Below are positions 1 to 8,626 of a stretch of DNA of 64,000 nucleotides, piece by piece. Below the pieces are notes generated by a model. The model had not been told where the DNA came from, made no database searches, and saw nothing but the letters and a program-made list of their open reading frames with translations. The number at the start of each line of letters is the position of its first letter. Within the stretch, counting starts at the first letter, position 1. Source of the DNA: Holophagales bacterium (GTDB lineage Bacteria > Acidobacteriota > Thermoanaerobaculia > Multivoradales > Multivoraceae). Both the position numbers and the translations under genes were made by a program. The stretch is taken from positions 248,001 to 312,000 of the forward strand of contig VXVC01000007.1 in assembly GCA_009836625.1 (NCBI GenBank). Direction: 5' to 3'.

Positions 1-1
1 G

Positions 2-202
2 GCGATCTTCCTGCCGATTCAGGCAGGCGCGACGCTGTGGCTACAGCGCACGCGGATGGACCCGCGGATCCGGCCCCGGCGCTTGACCTACGTCGGCATC
101 TGGATCGTGTTCGCGTTCGAGGCCGCGATGGCGCTCCTGGTCATCCGCTACGTCGTGCTGGCCGACCAGTTCGACTGGCTGTTCGGCTACCTGTTCGGCT
201 GA
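2..202 (+). CDS. C-terminal fragment of a membrane protein
   Basis: The window opens inside this gene; the frame is open from base 2 to the TGA at 200-202. The 66 visible residues contain a hydrophobic stretch (YVGIWIVFAFEAAMALLVI) after an arginine-rich turn, then a short hydrophobic tail ending in LFGYLFG. This looks like the last transmembrane helix or helices of a polytopic protein. The family cannot be named from this fragment. The next gene starts 86 bp downstream and the gap holds a palindromic repeat. Confidence 0.6.
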   Translation, partial: AIFLPIQAGATLWLQRTRMDPRIRPRRLTYVGIWIVFAFEAAMALLVIRYVVLADQFDWLFGYLFG

Positions 203-214
203 GGAAACCAAATC

Positions 215-243
215 GTCGGTGCGCCGGCCCTCTGGCCGGCATC
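215..243 (+). repeat. Palindromic intergenic repeat, copy 1
   Basis: This 29 bp segment matches the reverse complement of 58178-58206 at 28 of 29 positions. Its core is an inverted repeat, GCCGGCC-CTCT-GGCCGGC-like, able to form a hairpin. Both copies lie between genes. It behaves like a REP-type extragenic palindrome or a hairpin terminator; no T-run follows. Confidence 0.7.
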
Positions 244-287
244 CGGCGTAAAGCGCCGGCTCCGTCAGGCGCTACCATGCGAGCACC

Positions 288-1472
288 ATGCTCCGACATC
301 TCCTCGCAATCACCCTCGCCCTGCTAGCAGCTTCCACCGCCCTCGCCCAACGCCCAGGCGACCGCGCCGACCGGATGCGCGAACGCAGCCGCCAGATCGA
401 CGCCAGGCTCGCCGACGACCCCTACGTCGGCATCCACGCCAGTTCCGGCATCGAGCGCGGCCTGTACACGATCGAGTCGACCGGCGTGTCGACCGAGCCG
501 GTCCGCAAGGCCACGGAGAAGTTCCTCGCCGCGCTAACCGACGAGCAGCGCGCGAAGACCATGTTCCCGGTCGACGACGACGAGTGGCGCAAGTGGATGA
601 ACCAGCACTTCTACGTGCGGCAGGGCGTCGGCTTCGACGAGATGAACGAAACACAGCGGGACGCCGCCTTCGGCCTGATGCGCGCCTCGCTCAGCGCGGA
701 CGGACTCAAGCTGAGCCGCGACATCATGAACCTCAACCGGACGCTGGGCGAACTGAATGACAACAACTTCGCCGAGTACAACGAGTGGCTGTACTGGATC
801 ACCGTGATGGGCAAGCCCTCCGCCGATCAGCCCTGGGGCTGGCAGGTCGACGGCCATCACCTGATCATCAACTACTTCGTGCTCGGCGATCAGGTCGTGA
901 TGACGCCGCTGTTCGTCGGTTCGGAACCGGTCATCGCCGAGTCCGGAAAGTACAAGGGCACGGTGATCATGCAGCGGGAGCAGGACCAGGGTCTGGCCCT
1001 GATCCGCTCGCTTCCCGCGGAGCAGCAGGTGAGAGCGATCATCGAGACGTCGAAGGACGGCAACAACAACCTCGGAGAGGCGTTCAGCGACAACATCGTC
1101 CTCGACTACGCCGGCATCCCGGCCTCCGAGCTGTCACCGCACGGCCGGGCGCAACTGCTCGACCTGATCGGTCTCTACGTCCACAACATGCGAGAAGGCC
1201 ACGCCAGGGTACGGATGGCGGAGCTTGAAGCCCACCTGGACGAGACCCACTTCGCCTGGATCGGCGGCACGGACGAGGACGCCGTCTTCTACTACCGCAT
1301 CCACAGCCCGGTCATCCTGATCGAGTTCGACCACCAGCGGCCTGTTGGCATCCGTCATCTCGTCGAGGGCCGCGCGCCCATCCGGCAGCACATCCATGCC
1401 GTCGTGCGGACGCCGAACGGCAACGACTACGGCAAGGACCTGCTGCGTCGGCACTACGAGCGGGACCACTAA
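288..1472 (+). CDS. DUF3500 family exported protein
   Basis: 394 residues with an N-terminal signal peptide (hydrophobic run LLAITLALLAASTALA ending before QRPGD). The body fits the DUF3500 family: a Trp-rich segment (PWGWQVDGHHLIINY) at about residues 184-198 followed by PLFVGSEP, and later DYAGIPASEL. The family is widespread in Bacteroidetes, Planctomycetes and Acidobacteria and has no established biochemical function. The protein is probably periplasmic. It stands alone, with a dispersed repeat immediately after its stop. Confidence 0.85.
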   Translation: MLRHLLAITLALLAASTALAQRPGDRADRMRERSRQIDARLADDPYVGIHASSGIERGLYTIESTGVSTEPVRKATEKFLAALTDEQRAKTMFPVDDDEWRKWMNQHFYVRQGVGFDEMNETQRDAAFGLMRASLSADGLKLSRDIMNLNRTLGELNDNNFAEYNEWLYWITVMGKPSADQPWGWQVDGHHLIINYFVLGDQVVMTPLFVGSEPVIAESGKYKGTVIMQREQDQGLALIRSLPAEQQVRAIIETSKDGNNNLGEAFSDNIVLDYAGIPASELSPHGRAQLLDLIGLYVHNMREGHARVRMAELEAHLDETHFAWIGGTDEDAVFYYRIHSPVILIEFDHQRPVGIRHLVEGRAPIRQHIHAVVRTPNGNDYGKDLLRRHYERDH

Positions 1473-1475
1473 GAA

Positions 1476-1544
1476 GGTCGCCGCTTCGCGGCGCGTTTCA
1501 TGGCCACCTACGGCGGCAGCGGGCCAGAGGACCCACGCACCCAG
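1476..1544 (+). repeat. Dispersed intergenic repeat, copy 1
   Basis: About 69 bp aligning to 40272-40341 in the same orientation with a one-base indel and roughly ten substitutions. It begins GGTCGCCGCTTCGCGGC, has the core CCTACGGCGGCAGCGGG and ends CGCACCCAG. Both copies start within a few bases of a stop codon. The internal palindrome CCGC-TTC-GCGG suggests a structured RNA end. Confidence 0.75.
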
Positions 1545-1588
1545 CGTCTACCGCTTCGCTGCGGCAATGTGCTACCGTGTGCGTCATC

Positions 1589-1882
1589 ATGGCTGGAACC
1601 GATGTCGGGACGTCGCAAGTGGGTATCCGGGCGCTACGTCAGAATCTCAGCGTCTACCTTCGGCGCATCCATCGCGGCGAACGGTTCGAGGTGACCGATC
1701 GTGGCCGGCCCGTCGCCCTGCTCCTACCGCTCGGGGGAGACCTGTCTCCTGTTGAGCGACTCGTAGCTCAAGGGCGGGCGACCATGCCGGCGGGGAACGT
1801 GCTCGATCTTCCGCCACCCGCCGGCGAGCCGGCGACGGCGGCGAGCGCCGCCGTCATCGCCGATCGTGAAGACCGACTCTGA
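1589..1882 (+). CDS. Phd/YefM-type antitoxin (VapB role)
   Basis: About 97 residues from the ATG at 1589; a GTG at 1577 would add four. The N-terminal half has the Phd/YefM DNA-binding fold signature, with VGIRALRQNLSVYLRRIHRGERFEVTDRG-type spacing followed by a hydrophobic strand PVALLLPL. The C-terminus is short and low-complexity, as expected for a toxin-neutralising tail. The PIN toxin starts six bases after the stop, which makes the pairing firm. It would bind the PIN toxin and repress its own promoter, as is usual for the family. Confidence 0.88.
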   Translation: MAGTDVGTSQVGIRALRQNLSVYLRRIHRGERFEVTDRGRPVALLLPLGGDLSPVERLVAQGRATMPAGNVLDLPPPAGEPATAASAAVIADREDRL

Positions 1883-1888
1883 GCGTCG

Positions 1889-2278
1889 GTGATCTACCTC
1901 GATTCCTCAGCCATCATCAAGCTCGTCGTCGCCGAGCCGGAGTCGAACGCACTCCGCGCCTACCTGGCCGAGCACGAGGGCCATGTGTCGAGCGGCCTCG
2001 CGCGGGTCGAGGTCTTTCGAGCGCTGCGCCGGACGAACGACAGACCAGCCGTGCTGCGCTATGGCGACCAGGTACTCGAGAGGATCGTGCTGGTCGCCGT
2101 GGACGGAGCAGTCATCGCCAGCGCGGCATCCCTGGACCCACCGCTACTGCGAAGCCTGGACGCCATTCACCTCGCCACGGCACTTTCGCTGGAAGAACTC
2201 AACGCACTGGTGACCTACGACCGGCGGCTCAGCGCCGCCGCCAAAGAGGCGGGGCTGCTCGTCGCGTCTCCAGGCTGA
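1889..2278 (+). CDS. PIN-domain toxin, VapC type
   Basis: 129 residues, GTG start at 1889. PIN acidic residues are visible: D at residue 5 in MIYLDSSAIIKL, E in ARVEVFRAL, and the later D in LRSLDAIHLATAL, with D in VTYDRRL. VapC proteins are Mg2+-dependent ribonucleases that cleave tRNA or rRNA; the substrate here is unknown. It is encoded directly behind its Phd-type antitoxin. The stop lies two bases from the 3' end of the convergent DUF3604 gene. Confidence 0.9.
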   Translation: MIYLDSSAIIKLVVAEPESNALRAYLAEHEGHVSSGLARVEVFRALRRTNDRPAVLRYGDQVLERIVLVAVDGAVIASAASLDPPLLRSLDAIHLATALSLEELNALVTYDRRLSAAAKEAGLLVASPG

Positions 2279-2279
2279 G

Positions 2280-5105
2280 CTACTCCACGGTCACCCAGAT
2301 CGGCGAGGACCAGGCCATGTTGCCGTCGACCTGGATCACCCGCACGTAGTAGAGGTGTTCGCCCGGTTCGACGTCGGCGTCGGCGAACTCGAGGCTGACG
2401 TCAGCCTCGAGGTTCTGGCGGTTGTAGAGGAACGTCTGATCGCGGATGATGTCGATCTGGCGGATCGGCGTCGTGCCGATCACCCGGACGCTGAGCCGGA
2501 AGTCGCCGTCCGCGGTCAGGATGTCGCCCTGGAGGTACTCCCTGCCGCCCGTTCGCAGCCGGTAGTCGAGGATGATGTTGTCCGTCGCGCCGTAGCTGTG
2601 GCGCTTCTTCATCGCGTCGAGCATCCCCTCCCGGGTGAACTCCTCGGCGATCGTGGCGGCGTAGGAGATGTGGGTCGAGAGGTGGTCCGACGCGGCCTGG
2701 ACGCCCAGCTTGTAGCCCTTGGCCCAGGCGTTCCAGACGTAGCCCTCCGGCCGGAACCCGCCCGGCGCTGAGCGCAGGTTGCCGGTGCGGGCGGCGCGCG
2801 GGGCGCCCTCGTACTCGTTCGAGACCCGGTCGCCCTGGTAGATCTCGACCAGGGGTTCGACCTCGGGATCGTTGTCGCGCCAGTCGGTCCCCATGCTCGA
2901 AGCGGACGTGTGGGAGATCGCGATGCCGTCGTGCTCCTTCAGGTACTCGTAGAGCCTCGCGGCGCCCTCCTCGTGGGTCCGCTCCGCCTCGGTGACCGGC
3001 AGGGTCGGCTTGCCGCGCTCGGCGAACAGGATGTTCCGGTGCCCGTCGGGAAAGGAGATGCTCCGCTCGTAGCCGTAGAAGGGCTGGAATCGGCCGGAGA
3101 CCGAGAAGAGGTCGACCGTCTGCTGAAGGAGCCAGTTGATGTACTCGATGTCCGGGCCGCCCAGGAAGTTGTGCTCGCTGGTCAGAAGGTAGTCGAGCGA
3201 GGCGACATCCATCGCGTAGCGGTAGGTCTGGATCAGCGAGCCGTCATTGTTGCCGTCCATCGAGATCTCGGTGTGGCGGTGGGTGTCGCCGCGGTAGATC
3301 CGGTACGTCTTCCCCTCCGACTCGATCTCGTAGTTGCGGATTCGCTCCAGGTCCTCCGCCTCGTTCTCGTGGATCACGTAGGCCGGCACCTCGTCGACGA
3401 CCAGGGCCACGAGCTTCGGCGGCACCACCTTCGTCATCAGGCGCGGCAGCTTGGCCGCGTAGACGTCCGCGTGCTCGAACAGGAACCCCGAGTAGTCCCG
3501 GTTGTCCGTCGGCCAGCTCGCCCAGACGTTGCCGTCACCGTCCGCGGCCAGCCCCCAGCGGGCGTCCTGCCGAAAGCGCGTCATCGGGACGTGCTGCGGC
3601 CGGAGCCAGCGGTCTCCCTGGAGCGTCGTGCTCCAGACCTCCCAGGAAGCCCGGTGGGCCGGGGACTCGCTGAGGATGTCGGCCTGGCGAGTCGTCCGGT
3701 GCCGGAAATGGAGCCACACCCTGCCGTCGGCGTCCGGGAAGAGCACCGGGAAGTCGTTGTAACCCTCGAGTTCTTCGGGCAGCGCCTCGTTGATGTCCGC
3801 GGCCGGCGACCGCCACTCCCAGCCGTCGTGGACCGCGACGTTCATCGTGCGCCACTCGTAGAGCCGTGTGCCCTCCCGGTTGAGCACCCAGCCGGTGTCC
3901 TTGCCCCAGTTGACACCGCTCTCGTTCCACGCCGCCCAGACCCGGTCCTGCCCGTCGACGGCGAGGCTGAGGTGCGCCTCGTACTTGGCCGTCGACGCGA
4001 CCGGCATCTCCTCGCCCCACTCGCCGCCGGCCCAGCGTCGGACCAGCACGTCGTAGTTGCCGGCGCCGTAGCTGTCCCAGCCGACGTACACGCCGCCTTT
4101 CGAGTCAGCGACGATCACCGGCTCCCAGTCGTTCGCCGGCGATGACGAGACCTGCTCCGCCTCGGACCAGCGCTCGCCGTCGTAGCGGCGGGCGAAGATG
4201 TCGGCGGCGCCCTCGCGGAAGCCCTGCCAGACCAGCCAGAGATTGCCCTCGGCGTCGGTCGCCAGGTTGTGAAACACATCCGGCTGCGGCGCTTCGGTCA
4301 GCCGTTCCGCCGGCGACCAGGACTCGCCGTCGAGGACGCGGGCGTAGAGATCCCAGTTGCCGTCCACCTGGGCCGAGTAGACGACCCAGGGGCGGCCCTC
4401 CCCGTCGCGGCCCATCTTCACCAGGAAGTGATCGCCGGGCTGCTCCGTCAGGGTCTGAACCTCTCCCCAGCCCTTCCCGTCGAACCGCCGCGCCAGCACC
4501 TCGTTCGCGTTGTCGCGGTAACCGAGCCAGGCGGCCCAGACCTCGTCGCCGTCGCTGCCGAGGATCGTCGCGAAGTCGTTCTGGTAGTCGTCGGAGGTCA
4601 GCCGCTCGACCCCGGGCACGCGCTCGACCGTCACGTCGCCGCCCAGGAACCGCAGCCGCCGGCCGACCGAGGCATCCGCGAGCCGGACCTCGAACTCGCC
4701 GTTGGCGGTGGCGAACATCAGGCGCGTGCCGCCATTGCCCCGCACGTCGACGACCAGTCCGGGCGATCGGTGGTACTCGACCGGACCGACCGTCTGCGTA
4801 TCGTGCATGGCGCGGGGGGTGAAGTTCGGACCCTGATAGCTGGCGACCTTCCAGGTGTTGCCCTCGACCTCGCTTGCGGGGCGTGGCCGCCAGTCGCGGA
4901 GGCCCAGCAGTTCGCCGCCCGCCACTTCGAGCGAGCCGTCCCAGTCGCGGGCCGCGGCGTCGTTCACGCCGAGGCGGACGAGGAGCGAGACGACATCGTC
5001 GGCGGCGAGGGTGCCGGCTTCCTGCGCCGCGGCCGGCGGACACAGGACGAACAGGGCGGCTGCCGCGACGGCAGCCGCAGCGAAGGCGACCTTGTTGTGT
5101 GACAT
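2280..5105 (-). CDS. DUF3604 exported protein, propeller-like N-half
   Basis: 941 residues with a signal peptide (alanine-rich run ending AAAQ near residue 28). Residues about 150-560 hold repeated blades of the form DGDEVWAAWLGYR / RPWVVYSAQ / NLWLVWQGFR, resembling a beta-propeller. The C-terminal third has the DUF3604 core: GDTHRHTEIS, a downstream SEHN, and a late PHTSAS-type histidine motif, reminiscent of PHP-type metal hydrolases. Substrate and reaction are unknown. It is a close full-length paralogue of the gene at 49175-52021, sharing motif order, length and the C-terminal IWVTVE. Confidence 0.88.
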   Translation of the reverse strand: MSHNKVAFAAAAVAAAALFVLCPPAAAQEAGTLAADDVVSLLVRLGVNDAAARDWDGSLEVAGGELLGLRDWRPRPASEVEGNTWKVASYQGPNFTPRAMHDTQTVGPVEYHRSPGLVVDVRGNGGTRLMFATANGEFEVRLADASVGRRLRFLGGDVTVERVPGVERLTSDDYQNDFATILGSDGDEVWAAWLGYRDNANEVLARRFDGKGWGEVQTLTEQPGDHFLVKMGRDGEGRPWVVYSAQVDGNWDLYARVLDGESWSPAERLTEAPQPDVFHNLATDAEGNLWLVWQGFREGAADIFARRYDGERWSEAEQVSSSPANDWEPVIVADSKGGVYVGWDSYGAGNYDVLVRRWAGGEWGEEMPVASTAKYEAHLSLAVDGQDRVWAAWNESGVNWGKDTGWVLNREGTRLYEWRTMNVAVHDGWEWRSPAADINEALPEELEGYNDFPVLFPDADGRVWLHFRHRTTRQADILSESPAHRASWEVWSTTLQGDRWLRPQHVPMTRFRQDARWGLAADGDGNVWASWPTDNRDYSGFLFEHADVYAAKLPRLMTKVVPPKLVALVVDEVPAYVIHENEAEDLERIRNYEIESEGKTYRIYRGDTHRHTEISMDGNNDGSLIQTYRYAMDVASLDYLLTSEHNFLGGPDIEYINWLLQQTVDLFSVSGRFQPFYGYERSISFPDGHRNILFAERGKPTLPVTEAERTHEEGAARLYEYLKEHDGIAISHTSASSMGTDWRDNDPEVEPLVEIYQGDRVSNEYEGAPRAARTGNLRSAPGGFRPEGYVWNAWAKGYKLGVQAASDHLSTHISYAATIAEEFTREGMLDAMKKRHSYGATDNIILDYRLRTGGREYLQGDILTADGDFRLSVRVIGTTPIRQIDIIRDQTFLYNRQNLEADVSLEFADADVEPGEHLYYVRVIQVDGNMAWSSPIWVTVE

Positions 5106-5173
5106 TGCCGGCTAGCTTAGCCGGCGCTGGGCAGTACTCTACGGCTCCACCCAGACAGTAAGAGGTGTTCTCG

Positions 5174-6946
5174 ATGCCGAAGCGGTCTCACTACCTGTTC
5201 GCCGCCGCGGTCGCAGCCGCGGCCCTCGGCGGCCCGGCCGCGCACGCCCAGTCCGGCGACGCGTTCGTCCCGGTCACCGACGAGATGCTCGAGAATCCGG
5301 CGCCCGGGGACTGGCTCATGTGGCGGCGCACCGCGAACGGCTGGGGCTACAGCCCGCTGGACCAGATCACGCCGGAGAACGTCGGCGACCTGCGGATGGT
5401 GTGGACCCGCTCGCTCAACGACGGCAGCCAGACCGGCACGCCACTGGCCTACCGCGGCGTCATGTACATGCCGAATCCGAACGACGTGATCCAGGCGCTC
5501 GACGCCGCGACCGGCGATCTGATCTGGGAGCACCGGCGCAAGATCCCCGAGGACGCGAAGGACTACGTCGGCGGCTTCCTGTCCCAGAACAACCGGAACA
5601 TCGCCATCTACGCGAACCTGATCATCGACACCAGCGTCGACGACCACCTCTTCGCGCTCGACGCTGAGACCGGCAAGATGGTCTGGGAGACGATGGTCCT
5701 CGACTACAAGGTCCATCCCGCGCTCCAGGGCGCCGGCCCGATCATCGGCAACGCCAAGGCGTTCTCGGGGCGCAGCTGCTCGCCGCGCGCCGGGCCCGAG
5801 GCCTGCGTGATCACGGCCCACGACGCGTTGACCGGCGAGGAGCTGTGGCGGCGCCTCACGATTCCCGCCCCCGGCGAACCGGGCGACGAGACCTGGGGCG
5901 ACGTGCCGTTCGAGAAGCGGGTCCACGTCGGCTCCTGGATGCCGCCGAGCTACGACCCGGAACTCAACCTGGTCTTCGCCGGCACCTCGGTCACGGCGCC
6001 GGCGCCCAAGTTCATGCTGGGCGGAACGGACAGGACGCACCTGTACCACAACTCGACGCTCGCTCTCGACGGCGACACCGGCAAGATCGTCTGGCACTAC
6101 CAGCACATGAACGACCACTGGGATCTCGACCATCCCTTCGAGCGTCTGATCGTCGACACCGCGGTGGCGCCGGATCCCGACGAGGTGGCCTGGATCAATC
6201 CGAACATCGAGCCCGGCGAAGTGCGCAAGGTGATCACCGGGATCCCCGGCAAGACGGCCCTCGTCTACTCCATCGACCGGGAGACCGGCGAGTTCCTGTG
6301 GGCGCGGCCGACCGTCTACCAGAACGTGATCCAGAGCATCGACGGCGAGACCGGCAAGGCGACGGAGAACCCGGAGGTCATCTTCCACGCCCTGGAGGAG
6401 GAGCGGCTCATCTGTCCGAACATGCACGGCGGCAAGGACTGGGAGGCCGGCGCTTACAGCCCGGAGACGAACACCCTGTACTACCCGCTGCGCAACATGT
6501 GCATGCCGACGCTCACGACGACCGACCCGAGCGCCTCCCACCCCTACTACGCCCTGAGCGTCCGCCACGAACTGGCGCCCGGCACGGAGAACCTCGGCAC
6601 CGTCTACGCGATCTCCGCCGAAACCGGCAAGACAGTCTGGCTGCACGAACAGCGCGCCTCGACGACCTCGCTGGTCGCCACCGGCGGCGGATTGCTCTTC
6701 GGCGGCGACGTGAACGGCCGCTTCAAGGCCTACAGCCAGGAGACGGGCGAGGTGCTGTGGGAGGTGAACCTCGGCGCGCCGGTCACCGGCTACCCGATCA
6801 CCTACGCCGTCGACGGAACGCAGTACGTGGCGGTGAGCACCGGTATCTCGGCGACCACGTCGAGCTTCCTGCGGCTCACCCCGGAGTTGAAGCCCGGCTT
6901 CGCGAACAACCTGTTCGTCTTCGCGCTGGAGTACGCCGGGCCGTAG
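5174..6946 (+). CDS. PQQ-dependent quinoprotein dehydrogenase
   Basis: About 590 residues; the ATG at 5174 is preferred over the GTG at 5165 because AAGAGG lies about eight bases upstream of the ATG. A signal peptide ends at AHAQ. The body is an eight-bladed quinoprotein propeller with repeated tryptophan-docking units such as DAATGDLIWEHRR, DAETGKMVWE, DGDTGKIVWHYQ and SAETGKTVWLHEQ. The family oxidises alcohols or sugars in the periplasm with PQQ and passes electrons to cytochrome c or quinone. A cytochrome c lipoprotein gene lies 0.55 kb away on the other strand and is a plausible acceptor. Substrate not predictable. Confidence 0.9.
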   Translation: MPKRSHYLFAAAVAAAALGGPAAHAQSGDAFVPVTDEMLENPAPGDWLMWRRTANGWGYSPLDQITPENVGDLRMVWTRSLNDGSQTGTPLAYRGVMYMPNPNDVIQALDAATGDLIWEHRRKIPEDAKDYVGGFLSQNNRNIAIYANLIIDTSVDDHLFALDAETGKMVWETMVLDYKVHPALQGAGPIIGNAKAFSGRSCSPRAGPEACVITAHDALTGEELWRRLTIPAPGEPGDETWGDVPFEKRVHVGSWMPPSYDPELNLVFAGTSVTAPAPKFMLGGTDRTHLYHNSTLALDGDTGKIVWHYQHMNDHWDLDHPFERLIVDTAVAPDPDEVAWINPNIEPGEVRKVITGIPGKTALVYSIDRETGEFLWARPTVYQNVIQSIDGETGKATENPEVIFHALEEERLICPNMHGGKDWEAGAYSPETNTLYYPLRNMCMPTLTTTDPSASHPYYALSVRHELAPGTENLGTVYAISAETGKTVWLHEQRASTTSLVATGGGLLFGGDVNGRFKAYSQETGEVLWEVNLGAPVTGYPITYAVDGTQYVAVSTGISATTSSFLRLTPELKPGFANNLFVFALEYAGP

Positions 6947-6955
6947 GTCTGCGGC

Positions 6956-7222
6956 TCACCGGTACACCTCCCGGCGATGGCCGATGCGAACGACCAGAAT
7001 CGTCAGCTCTTCGTGGAATGCCTCGTAGATGATCCGGTACCGCCCCACACGAAGTCGACGCAGGCCCCCGAACTCGCCCTTGAGCGCGGCACCCGCGGAG
7101 GGTTCCCGAGCGAGCCGGTCGATCGCCGCGACGAGCCGCGTTCGCTCCCGCGCGTCGATTCTCCTCAGAGTTTTGGCGGCGCTACCCTTGATCTTGATCG
7201 AGTAGCTCACGCTTGACGTCAT
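6956..7222 (-). CDS. RelE/ParE-family toxin
   Basis: Up to 88 residues; starts at 7222 (ATG) and 7210 (GTG) are both possible and both lie within the antitoxin gene, giving a 29-41 bp overlap. The fold signature is typical of RelE/ParE: SYSIKIKGSAAKTL at the N-terminus, a helix with RLAREP, then LRRLRVGRYRIIYE and a final strand ILVVRIGHRREVYR. RelE members cleave mRNA on ribosomes and ParE members poison gyrase; the GxYRIIYE and HRxxVYR pattern favours the RelE-like branch. It is partnered with the RHH antitoxin upstream. Confidence 0.9.
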   Translation of the reverse strand: MTSSVSYSIKIKGSAAKTLRRIDARERTRLVAAIDRLAREPSAGAALKGEFGGLRRLRVGRYRIIYEAFHEELTILVVRIGHRREVYR

Positions 7223-7409
7223 CCCAATCGAGGACCGGATCGGCAGGATCGTTGAGTCGATCCAGCGCCAGACGCAGATCCTCGAAGTCGTCGAGGTAGT
7301 ACTCGAGCGCCTGTCTGACCAACTGTGCTCTCGAGCGATTCAACTGGCTCGCGGCGCGGTCGGCCTTCTCGACCAGGTCCTCGGGAAGTCTTGCGGTCAC
7401 TTGCACCAT
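7182..7409 (-). CDS. Ribbon-helix-helix (CopG-like) antitoxin
   Basis: 75 residues from the ATG at 7409, chosen because AGAGG sits six bases upstream; a GTG at 7430 would add seven residues. The N-terminus MVQVTARLPEDLVEKADRA and the helix RSRAQLVRQALEYYL form a MetJ/Arc/CopG ribbon-helix-helix domain, while the acidic tail DWDDVKRELLD is the likely toxin-binding part. Its 3' end overlaps the toxin gene, so translation is coupled. A promoter with an embedded inverted repeat lies just upstream (7431-7460), the expected arrangement for autorepression. Confidence 0.9.
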   Translation of the reverse strand: MVQVTARLPEDLVEKADRAASQLNRSRAQLVRQALEYYLDDFEDLRLALDRLNDPADPVLDWDDVKRELLDQDQG

Positions 7410-7430
7410 TGTCGTCCTCTCTGACCCCAC

Positions 7431-7460
7431 ATGATGTCTTTGACTTCGGATAAAGTCAAG
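7431..7460 (-). promoter_or_regulatory. Promoter/operator of the RHH-RelE pair
   Basis: On the minus strand, TTGACT (7459-7454) and CATCAT (7436-7431) are separated by exactly 17 bases, matching sigma70 -35 and -10 boxes at 5/6 and 4/6. A perfect 7 bp inverted repeat, TTGACTT/AAGTCAA (7440-7446 and 7453-7459, 6 bp apart), overlaps the -35 and the spacer. This is where an autorepressing RHH antitoxin would bind. Predicted from sequence only. Confidence 0.6.
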
Positions 7461-7502
7461 AACGTCTGCCCAGCGCAGCGCCTCAACGACGCGGCCTACC
7501 GT

Positions 7503-8012
7503 CTACGGCGGCATTCGCTCGACCGCGATTCCCTCCAACTGGCTGGAGTTCGCAGCCAACTCCCAGTCACCGGCCGGGTACCCGTTGGCGCTCAGCATGA
7601 ACGCGACGATGTCGATGTACGGCTGGTCGCCAAGTGTCCCGGGTTCTTCCGGCGGCATGGTCGACTGGACGCTGGTGTAGATGTCCGCCACCTTGAGCCC
7701 GCGCCAGCGGAACCTGAACGCCACGCCGGTCAGACCCGGCGCCATTTCGCCGCCGCCCAGGCCCTCGCCGTGGCATTCGGCGCAGTGCGCGTCGTAGGCG
7801 GCCCGACCTCGCTCCGCCTGTGCCTCGGTGAAGATGCCGTCGAGAACGGAGGCCGGCGGAGCGGCCGGTTCGGGCTCCACTGCCTCAAGCGGTGCCTCGG
7901 TCCGAGCGGACGGCGGTGTCGTGACCGTCGAGCAGGCCAACGCGGACGCCAGGACCGGTACCGCGACCCCGACCGCTGTGACGAAGGCCCTCCGGGTTGC
8001 CATCGTCGCCAA
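7503..8012 (-). CDS. Cytochrome c lipoprotein, single haem
   Basis: 169 residues. The N-terminus is a lipoprotein signal with lipobox ALAC (Cys about residue 27), followed by a Pro/Ala/Glu-rich linker to about residue 58. The cytochrome domain has one CxxCH haem site (CAECH) in AYDAHCAECHGEGLGGG and a downstream STMPPEEPG that offers the axial methionine, as in class I cytochromes of quinoprotein systems. It should be a membrane-anchored periplasmic electron carrier. The quinoprotein dehydrogenase at 5174-6946 is convergent and separated by the RHH/RelE pair, so a partnership is plausible but not shown. Confidence 0.88.
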   Translation of the reverse strand: MATMATRRAFVTAVGVAVPVLASALACSTVTTPPSARTEAPLEAVEPEPAAPPASVLDGIFTEAQAERGRAAYDAHCAECHGEGLGGGEMAPGLTGVAFRFRWRGLKVADIYTSVQSTMPPEEPGTLGDQPYIDIVAFMLSANGYPAGDWELAANSSQLEGIAVERMPP

Positions 8013-8060
8013 CGTACTATGCGGTCGCCTCGCGGGTCCAGAAGTCTCCGAGCCCGCTCG

Positions 8061-8603
8061 TCAGAACGACGACCCGGGCTCCTGAAGGAACGCGATCTCC
8101 TCTGGCGTCGAAGAGCGGCCGAGAACGCGGTTCCGATGCGGATAGCGACCGAAGCGATCGATGATCACCTTGTGCCGCCGCTCGAAGTCGAGGCTCTCGG
8201 GGTCCTCCAGGCTCTCGAACAACGTCATCGCGTCCTCATGGATTCGCGGCGATTCGCTGTGCTGGTAGGGCATGTAGAAGAACTGACGCCGGACCGGCGG
8301 AACAGCTTGATCGGCGCCGATCCGCACCGCCTCCTGTGCCAGCGCCAGGGCCATCCCGTCAGCCGCGAAAGCGCGCGAGTCGTCGCGGTAGAGGTTGCGC
8401 GAGAACTGGTCGAGCACGATGATCTCCGCGAGGCGACCGTCCGGGGTATCCCGCCAGCCGTGCAGCTCCCCCTGGACCGCCCGGTCGTGAAGCGCTCCGA
8501 ACCGTGACCGGATCTCCGCGTCGAACCGCGGATCGCGGGTCCACCACTGCTCGGGGCCGCTCTCTTCAAACCAGAACGACAGGACTTCTTCGATCATGTT
8601 CAT
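8061..8603 (-). CDS. DUF924 family protein
   Basis: 180 residues with hallmarks of DUF924: N-terminal EEVLSFWFEE, WWTRDPRFDAEIRSRF, the central IIVLDQFSRNLYRDDSRAFA, and YMPYQHSES. The fold is all-alpha and TPR-like with no established function; it is generally a single-copy cytosolic protein. Two in-frame ATGs (8603 and 8597) are possible. It is divergent from the DUF1549 gene, with start codons only 23 bp apart, so their promoters must overlap the opposite coding sequences or be very compact. Confidence 0.9.
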   Translation of the reverse strand: MNMIEEVLSFWFEESGPEQWWTRDPRFDAEIRSRFGALHDRAVQGELHGWRDTPDGRLAEIIVLDQFSRNLYRDDSRAFAADGMALALAQEAVRIGADQAVPPVRRQFFYMPYQHSESPRIHEDAMTLFESLEDPESLDFERRHKVIIDRFGRYPHRNRVLGRSSTPEEIAFLQEPGSSF

Positions 8604-8626
8604 GTGGTCTATCCTCTACTACCTCC

